A stretch of 64,000 nt of DNA from Ophiocordyceps camponoti-saundersi (nom. inval.). Its lineage: Eukaryota; Ascomycota; Sordariomycetes; Hypocreales; Ophiocordycipitaceae. How positions within the stretch are numbered: position 1 is the stretch's first letter; each line of letters starts with the position of its first letter. The stretch spans positions 1-64,000 of the forward strand of contig PDHQ01000168.1 in assembly GCA_003339415.1 (NCBI GenBank), written 5' to 3'. Positions 57,728 to 64,000 of the stretch are shown here, piece after piece. The position numbers were made by a program, and so were the translations under genes. The notes under the pieces are model-generated. The model was not told where the DNA came from and made no database searches. It was given only the letters and a program-made list of their open reading frames with translations.

Positions 57728-60226
57728 ATGGACGATCTCTCAGGGCTCGACTGGTCGAAGCCGGCTGCTCCTCCTCCGAAGCAGCAGCCTCCGATGATAA
57801 GGCCTCCGCCTAATCAGCCCATGACCTCGCTGCGACCGACGCCATATAAGCCACCCGCATCATCTTTTTTATCCGCGAAGCCCGCGCAACAAAAGGATAG
57901 CTTTAGCAGTTTGGCCAGCTTTGGCCCGGCCAAGACCTCTCAGAACCTGACCCTGGCCGAGCGCCAGGCGCAGCTCGAGGCCGAGAAGCGGAAGAGGGAT
58001 GACGAGCGCAGGAAGATTTCCGAGGCGCAATTTGGTAGCGGTCAGCAGTGGGACGTCTTAGGCTCGCGTGCCTTTACTCCGAGCCCTAGCCTTCAGCCTC
58101 CCGCTGCGGCCGCCGACGAGGACGACCTCTTCGCCGCTTTTAACAAGGACACCAAGGTCGACAATGCCAGCCACTACCCGCCGCCGAGCTCGGAACGATC
58201 CATTTCTTCCGACGGTAGACAGCTCGACCTACGCGATCCGAAAGCCTGGAAACCGATGACGGCCGAAGACGACGATGATCCGTTCGGTCTCAACGAGCTG
58301 AAGCCTAGTACCGTCGCTCCGGCCACCGCGGCCGACGAAGACGACTTTCTGGGCGACCTCGCGAAACCGGTGGACGAGGTGCTCAAAAAGCGACAACAGG
58401 CGGCGCGACCCGAGCCCGGGAAGCCAATCGAGCCTGAAGACACCAGCTCGTCCGAGGAGGAGGCACGGCAGTCGGACGGCGCGCTCGACCGCGCCGTGGC
58501 CCAGCTGGTCGACTACGGTTTCTCTCCCGCCGACGCCATGCGAGGCCTGAAGCACAGCGGTGGCGGCAGCGCCAATCCTCAAGCTGCGGCCAACTGGCTC
58601 CTAGACGAAGCACACAGAAAGGCCGAGCGGAAATCGCAGGGTCGAAGCGCGTCGGCAGGTCCGAAAAACGAGGCCGACTTCACCAGGTCGGCGGCTGCCG
58701 TGGGCAGCAGCTTTTTCAAGACGGCCAACTCACTATGGAAGACGGGACAGAAAAAAATGCAGCAAGCGGTTGCCGATTTCCAACAAGAGGAAGACACGGG
58801 CCGTCCACGATGGATGCGCGACGCTCACCAAGAGCAGCGGACCAGCGTGGGCGATGCGAGGGCTACCGACGAGGCTCTCGCCCTCGAGTCGGGAGGGAGA
58901 CCTGCGCCGGTTCACGCCGACCGGAAACCCATGCCGCAGCAATACTCTGGTCGTGAGACTTGGTCGGCTCCGACGTCGGGCAGTCAGAGCCGGAGCAGCC
59001 CGGCGCCTCGTTGGCAGCAGCAGGCTCAACCGCCAGCCGTGTCGGATTCGCGATCGAGGCTCAACAGATTGGCGGCCGACAGCGACAGCGACAGCTTCTC
59101 GAGCCATGTAAGAAGAAAGAAGCCCGAAAAGCAAGCCGACCTCATGTTCGACACCACCGAAGCACCGAAGCCATCGCGGCCGGCAGTTGCCCATCGCCCA
59201 GCACAGGCCCAGACACACAACGGTCCCCCAAAGCCGGCGCCACGCCGAGTCCCACCCATCGATTCAGCAGCTCTACAAGCGTCTACACGACATCGAATTG
59301 AGGGGACGGCACACTTCAAGCGAGGCGACTTTGCCACGGCTCACTCGTCTTACTCATCGTCCATGGCCGGCGTTCCCGCCACGCACCCGCTGATGATCGT
59401 CCTCCTGACGAACCGGGCGCTGACGGCGCTGAAGACGGGCGAGCCCAAGCAGGCCGTCAGCGATGCCGACGAAGCGCTCAAGCTTATTGGTCCAGGACGT
59501 GGTCGCGACGAGACCGTAGCCGTGCGAGGCGAGGACGGCCAGGAGGAGACGAAGCCCCTGACTGAGCTCTACGGCAAAGCACTCAGCCGCAAAGCTGAGG
59601 CGCTCGAGCAGATGGAGAAATGGGCCGACGCCGGTGCCGTGTGGCATCTTTGCGTCGAGGCTGGCATGGGAGGCCCAACAGCCGTCAAGGGCCGCCAGCG
59701 CTGTCAGGAGGCCCTAGCGCCCAGGAAGAAGCCGGTGACGACGACAAAGCCAGCTGTCAAGCGCCCCCCTCGATCATCGGCTCCGGCAAAGACCTCGGCA
59801 GCGGTGGAGCGATTGCGTGAGGCCAATCAGGCTGCCGCCCGCGAGGAGGACGAAAAATTCGCCCTCGCCGAGCAGGTCGATTCCAGAATATCGGCATGGC
59901 GAGACGGTAAACGAGACAATCTTCGGGCGCTACTCGGCAGTCTGGACAAGGTACTATGGGCGAACAGCGGGTGGAAGACGGTGGGGATGCATGAGCTGGT
60001 CATGGCCAACAGGGTTAAGGTAGTCTATATGAAGGCTATCGCGAAGACGCATCCGGACAAGGTAAGTGAGACTATTGATGCTGTTGCTGGGGAAAACGTG
60101 AAGATTCTGACGCGAGTCTTATAGTTGCCGCAGGATGCGAGTACCGAGGTGAGACTGGTGGCTGGCTTGGTGTTCAGCACACTGAATGAGAGTTGGGATA
60201 GGTTTAAGGCGGATAACGGGCTTTAG
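57728..60226 (+). CDS. Auxilin-like UBA-TPR-J-domain protein (Swa2 type)
   Basis: Exons 57728-60061 and 60125-60226 (intron 63 bp) give 811 aa. The N-terminal third is Pro-rich with DDDPFG and DDLFAAF motifs that may bind clathrin or adaptors (PLTLAERQAQLE-like helix near residue 80). A UBA domain follows at about residues 255-300 (AVAQLVDYGFSPADAMRGL, AANWLLDEA), then a TPR region at about 520-660 (AHFKRGDFATAHSSYSSSM, TNRALTALKTGEPKQAVSDA, YGKALSRKAEAL) and a C-terminal J domain with HPDK, completed by the second exon (LNESWDRFKADNGL). Proteins of this design recruit Hsp70 to uncoat clathrin vesicles. The intron lies directly after HPDK. Confidence 0.92.
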
Positions 60227-60352
60227 GGAAGTAAAAAAGAATCACGGATTCTTCACACATTGCGCCCATCCCCTTGATAGAAATCATAGTTTCGTAAGGA
60301 TAGACAGAGTGAAAACGCTATGCCCGCCAAAGGCCACCATCACCACCAGTTC

Positions 60353-60915
60353 TCACAGACCAAGGTCTCGCCGCACATTACTCCGAACCTTGGCCTCATA
60401 CTCTGCCCTTCTATCGCGCCACATCTTGGCAGCCTCCACATTCGCAGGGCTCTCATCATTCGGTTCCGCCAGCATGCTCATGACGGAAATGAGTATCTTC
60501 TCAACCGATTGGATAGGCGACCATCTCTCCGACGCCTGCTCGTAGTGATTCGGGTCATCGCCTGGAGGGTGAAGGATAGATATGCAGACGAGACCGCTAG
60601 GATAGACTAAAGACAAAGAAGTCAGTGAATAGAAGTGAATAGCGAAGATGACAAGGGTGGGAAAATACCATTCGGATGCCAAACATCAACAAGAAACTTC
60701 ATCGAAGGAGGCGAAAGCGGATAATCCTTGGGAAACCTCAACTCAGCGAGGAAAACCCCGCCCTCAAACGGCGTCCCCTCCGGCCCCTGAACCACACACT
60801 CCCAATGAAGCAGATCATCCTCCGACACCGGTCCCGCCGTGATGCCCTCCGGCGGATCCTTGGTCAGGGCCCTGTATTCATGTAGGAGTCGTCGGTGGGC
60901 TGTTGATTCCGCCAT
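60353..60915 (-). CDS. UBC7: Ubiquitin-conjugating enzyme E2, UBC7/UBE2G2 type
   Basis: Exons 60669-60915 and 60353-60606 (intron 62 bp) give 166 aa. The UBC fold is clear: [38 protein letters not shown], then the active-site Cys at about residue 90 in GLVCISILH. The acidic insertion after it ([18 protein letters not shown]) is the mark of the UBC7/UBE2G2 group, which works with ER ubiquitin ligases in ER-associated degradation. It is tail-to-tail with the auxilin-like gene, about 125 bp apart. Confidence 0.95.
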
Positions 60916-61213
60916 GTTTTTTTAGCCCTTTTCTCCGTCGTTTTAATAGAGTGAACGGGCTTTTAGAATGTGAGTTGAGATGCGTGAGGATAGATGGAAG
61001 ACGAGAGGAAAAGAAGGATCGTGCGACTTTAGGCCTTGAGTTCTTACGAAGAAGAGATGTCGTTGCGTCTGCTCTGACGTAATAGACAAATTTGCTAAAG
61101 TCTGTAGGGTAGCATTCCATGTGCAACGGTGCTTTCAAGATAGCCTATATAAATTTAATTATGCCCTTCCCTGTCACGACGTCACATCCACTGACATCGC
61201 CGCGAATTTCACA

Positions 61214-61304
61214 TCCGTTGTGGTCTAGTGGCTATGATATTGCGCTTTCATGCTCGCCACATGCAAGCTCCGCAAGGATCGGGGTTCGATTCCCCGCAAC
61301 GGAG
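61214..61304 (+). tRNA. tRNA-Glu (anticodon TTC) with an intron
   Basis: Acceptor strands TCCGTTG (61214-61220) and CAACGGA (61297-61303) pair, followed by discriminator G. The D arm contains GGTCTAGTGGCTA, the anticodon arm TTGCG/CGCAA encloses CTTTCA with anticodon TTC, and the T arm CGGGGTTCGATTCCCCG is perfect. About 19-20 nt between the anticodon loop and the 3' anticodon stem (roughly 61251-61269) are an intron. A T-run for RNA polymerase III termination follows just downstream (about 61,311 onward). Confidence 0.95.
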
Positions 61305-61525
61305 TCATTATTTTTTCCATCTTTTTTTTTGTCTCTTTCCTTTGTTAATTCTTCTTATCATCATTTCTAGTCTCGACCTTTCCCACAACTTCAATATTGT
61401 CATCCAGACACAACAAGCAAACTGCTTTCACTTGTTCAATTCAACGTGAAACACGTTCACACATGCTTTTAAATCACAACCGCTTCTTTCAAATATGACC
61501 CCTAAACACCCCTTCCCTCTCCCCC

Positions 61526-64000
61526 TCAGGAATCGCTTTTCTCCCTCGCCTTAAACTCCTCGTGCGCCTTCTTCTGCTTCTCCCACATCTTCTTTAGCCC
61601 TTTCATCTGACTCTTGGGCACATCACTCCCATCTTTCATCTTCGTCGGCAACCCCTGCTCATCCCAGTCAGAGTACCGCTCATCCCCCTTAAACATATCC
61701 TCCGGCGCCAGCTTGGCCTTCTCCCTCGCCTCCCTTTCTACCTTTTCGCGCGCCAATCTCGCCGCCTCCTTCTGACGCGCCTTATCTGTCTCCCGCGCCG
61801 CCTTCTCCTCCCTGGCGGCGACGAGTTCCGCCGCCGGTACGAATTTGATGAGCGCCGGCTGGTTATCCGGCCGGTCGTCGAGGTAGACGCCAAGGAGGCT
61901 GAGGTCGTCGTCGCGTATGCTATCTGTCAGGGCGAGCATCTGCTTTCGCGTCGGTGGTTGCTGTGTCGCGAATGTGCGCCGCAGCTCGTCACGTATTTGC
62001 GATACGACGCGGAGGTAAGGAAGAGAGAGCTTCTCCAGGTCGCGTGAGCCAGTCGCTGCCACCGCCTCCCACTCGGCGCTCGGGTCTCGAGCGAGGAGGG
62101 CGGGGAGCTTGTCGCTCCTGAGGTCGAGCTTCGCCACTTCTGCTTTGACCTTGTCGAGGACGGCCGCGTACGGCCGCACGGCCGTTTCGGCGTTGACATC
62201 CGACGGGAGGGCAGAAACCCATCCAAGGCCGTCGTATGGAGGCGCTGCGCTGGCGTCGAGGCCGAAGATGCCCACCATCTTTGTGATCCATCGAGCGATG
62301 GCCTCGACTTGGCTGAGGTCGACGCCCTGATTGTCCTTGATGTGGGCGTTGGTACAATTGACCAGCTTGAGGATCACGAGCATTGCCCGCGGCGTGTCGA
62401 ACGAGTTAGCGAGCGCGGCCTCGACTTCTTTCTTGGCCTGGTCGAGATCTGCAGCGAGGGCAGACGCCGACTTGCTGCCGTCCATGGAGAGCGACTTGAC
62501 GCCGTTGTCAATGGGCGCTACTCTTTTGTCGTCACCGACGTCGGCCTCGGCCAGCCATGCTTTCGTGTTGGTGAAAAAGTTCTACTTCCGCGTCAGACAC
62601 GCACACGTGAAAGATTCTGGGGGAAACATACGCTGATGGTGCTCTCCCAGTTGTCTGCTTGGGCCCTCATATCGGGTGATATTTCAACGCCATCATTCCA
62701 TTTTCCCATTAGAAACACGATGCGCATGCTTCTCGCTGTGTACGTGGTCGACAGGGCGTCTTGGATCGTCTGGAAGTTCTTGAGCGACTTCGACATCTTG
62801 GAACCTGATATTGACAGGTGTCCCATGTGCAGAAAGTAGTTGACCCAAGTGTGCTCGCCGTGGCCTGCCCGGCAAAAGTAGGCCTCACTCTGCGCCAGCT
62901 CGTTGTCGTGATGAGGAAAAGCGAGATCGATTCCTCCCGAATGGATGTCCATGCGGGCGCCGAGTATGTCGGATGCCATGACGGAACATTCAATGTGCCA
63001 GCCCGGCCTGCCGTCGCCCCATTTGCTCGGCCAAGATGGCTCGCCCGCCTTTGACTTCTTCCACAAGGCGAAGTCACCGGCGCCTCTCTTGCCGCCGAGG
63101 TTCTTAGATAACGAACCCTCGCCCTCATCCTGCAGCGACTTGTCGTTTCTGCCTTCAGGCCGCAGCCGGGCATACGTGTTGCCGCCCTTTTCAAAGGCCG
63201 CAATGTCAAAGTAGACGGACCCCTGAGCCTCGTACGCAAAGCCCTTGTCGACAATTTTCTCGACAAAACGGACAATCTGTGGCATATACTCGGTAACTCT
63301 TGTGATGACATCTGGTCTCAGAACATTGAGGTTATCCATATCCTGCGTGAACAGGGACTCCATGCTTTTTGTGAGATCCGTGAACATGGTTTGATCCCGA
63401 GTATCTATCGTCTCCTTGTAGAGGGAGTCGAGATGGGGGAGGAGGACCTCGTCGGCTCCCGGGAACACAGCCTTGTCAGTCAGCGCCTTGGCGGCCGCGT
63501 CCATATTATTCAGATGCATCTTTATCTTGGCCTCTCCATCGCCGGGCTTGCCTTCCCCTGTCAGCGTGCCCCCCGCCAGTACCTTATGATAGGCAGCGTC
63601 TCGCCGCGCAGTGTAGTTGTTCTCGTCCAGCTGGGATTTGTCTGCATCCAGTAGCGGTAAATTGGCTTTTGCGTAGGCCTGGAAAGCGTCGACGGCCAAG
63701 GCTCTCAGCCCCTGGGGCGAGTGCGTCTTTTTCTTTTCGAGATCAAGCAGGCGCTGTCTTCTCGCCTTGATAATAATCTGAAGGAGAGGGAGCCACTGTC
63801 AGACCACTACCCATGAAAGCGCGAGCAACGGCTGGTTGTCACCTTGTCGTCGACGTCCGTCATGTTCATAACGAAATTGACATGAAAGCCAAAGTAGTGC
63901 ATCATGATACGGCGGATGATGTCTGTCGAGACGTAGTTTCTGGCATGACCCAAGTGGCTCTTATCGTAGACGGTCGGACCGCAAGCGTACCACGAGACCC
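61526..64000 (-). CDS. Cysteinyl-tRNA synthetase, 5' end beyond the window
   Basis: Exons in the window are 63843-64000 (partial), 62632-63777 and 61526-62581 (introns 65 and 50 bp). The class I core is complete in part: [18 protein letters not shown] contains the zinc Cys and the HIGH-type motif [13 protein letters not shown] and [12 protein letters not shown] hold the other zinc-site residues, and [11 protein letters not shown] is the KMSKS loop. The long insertion between HIGH and KMSKS and the basic, Lys/Glu-rich C-terminal extension fit the eukaryotic cytosolic or dual-targeted enzyme. It charges tRNA-Cys with cysteine. The N-terminus, including any targeting signal, is off the right edge. 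Confidence 0.96.

Noticed and set aside
58579..59218. Minus-strand ORFs inside the auxilin-like gene
   Set aside because: Antisense shadows of a GC-rich coding exon.

Overview
The window comes from a filamentous ascomycete (Pezizomycotina, most likely Sordariomycetes). The evidence is short GT-AG introns of 50-104 bp, fungal-only families (HET, DUF1996, BIM1/X325, NACHT and NB-ARC NLRs, DUF3435) and a large block with the signature of repeat-induced point mutation (RIP). It has two compartments that meet near position 34,060.

Positions 1 to about 34,060 are AT-rich. The dinucleotides CA and TG are almost absent while CG survives, which is the classical CpA-to-TpA pattern of RIP. No intact long ORF remains, but reading through the TAA/TAG codons (mostly former Gln and Trp codons) recovers several genes. 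NLR-A, on the minus strand, has an alpha/beta-hydrolase domain, a NACHT domain and C-terminal repeats; a Ty1/Copia element (2120-9071) splits it. A hAT transposase relic lies at about 12,250-13,350. NLR-B, on the plus strand, has an NB-ARC domain followed by about 16 TPR units of 42 residues; a short 1.77-kb LTR element (17669-19441) and a second Copia copy (20013-26964) split it. The two Copia copies are both exactly 6,952 bp with 276-bp LTRs, lie in opposite orientations, and each runs antisense to the gene it broke. At the right edge lies a dead DUF3435 tyrosine-recombinase-like gene (31332-33824, minus), reading inward. DUF3435 is the family of Starship captains, and NLRs are common Starship cargo, so the block may be the captain end of a dead Starship. 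That is an inference.

Positions 34,060 to 64,000 are ordinary gene-rich sequence. The first part is accessory in character: an intronless amidinotransferase, an unrecognised 574-aa protein, a cytochrome P450 with five exons, a probable GPI-anchored small secreted protein, a BIM1/X325-like membrane protein and a HET-domain protein. From about 48 kb to the end there are mostly conserved genes: a coiled-coil-like unknown, pICln, a poly-Q membrane protein, a DUF1996 secreted protein, an auxilin-like UBA-TPR-J protein, UBC7, an intron-containing tRNA-Glu, and a cysteinyl-tRNA synthetase that runs off the right end. The three genes nearest the RIP block (amidinotransferase, unknown, P450) could be a small metabolic cluster, but no core synthase is visible.
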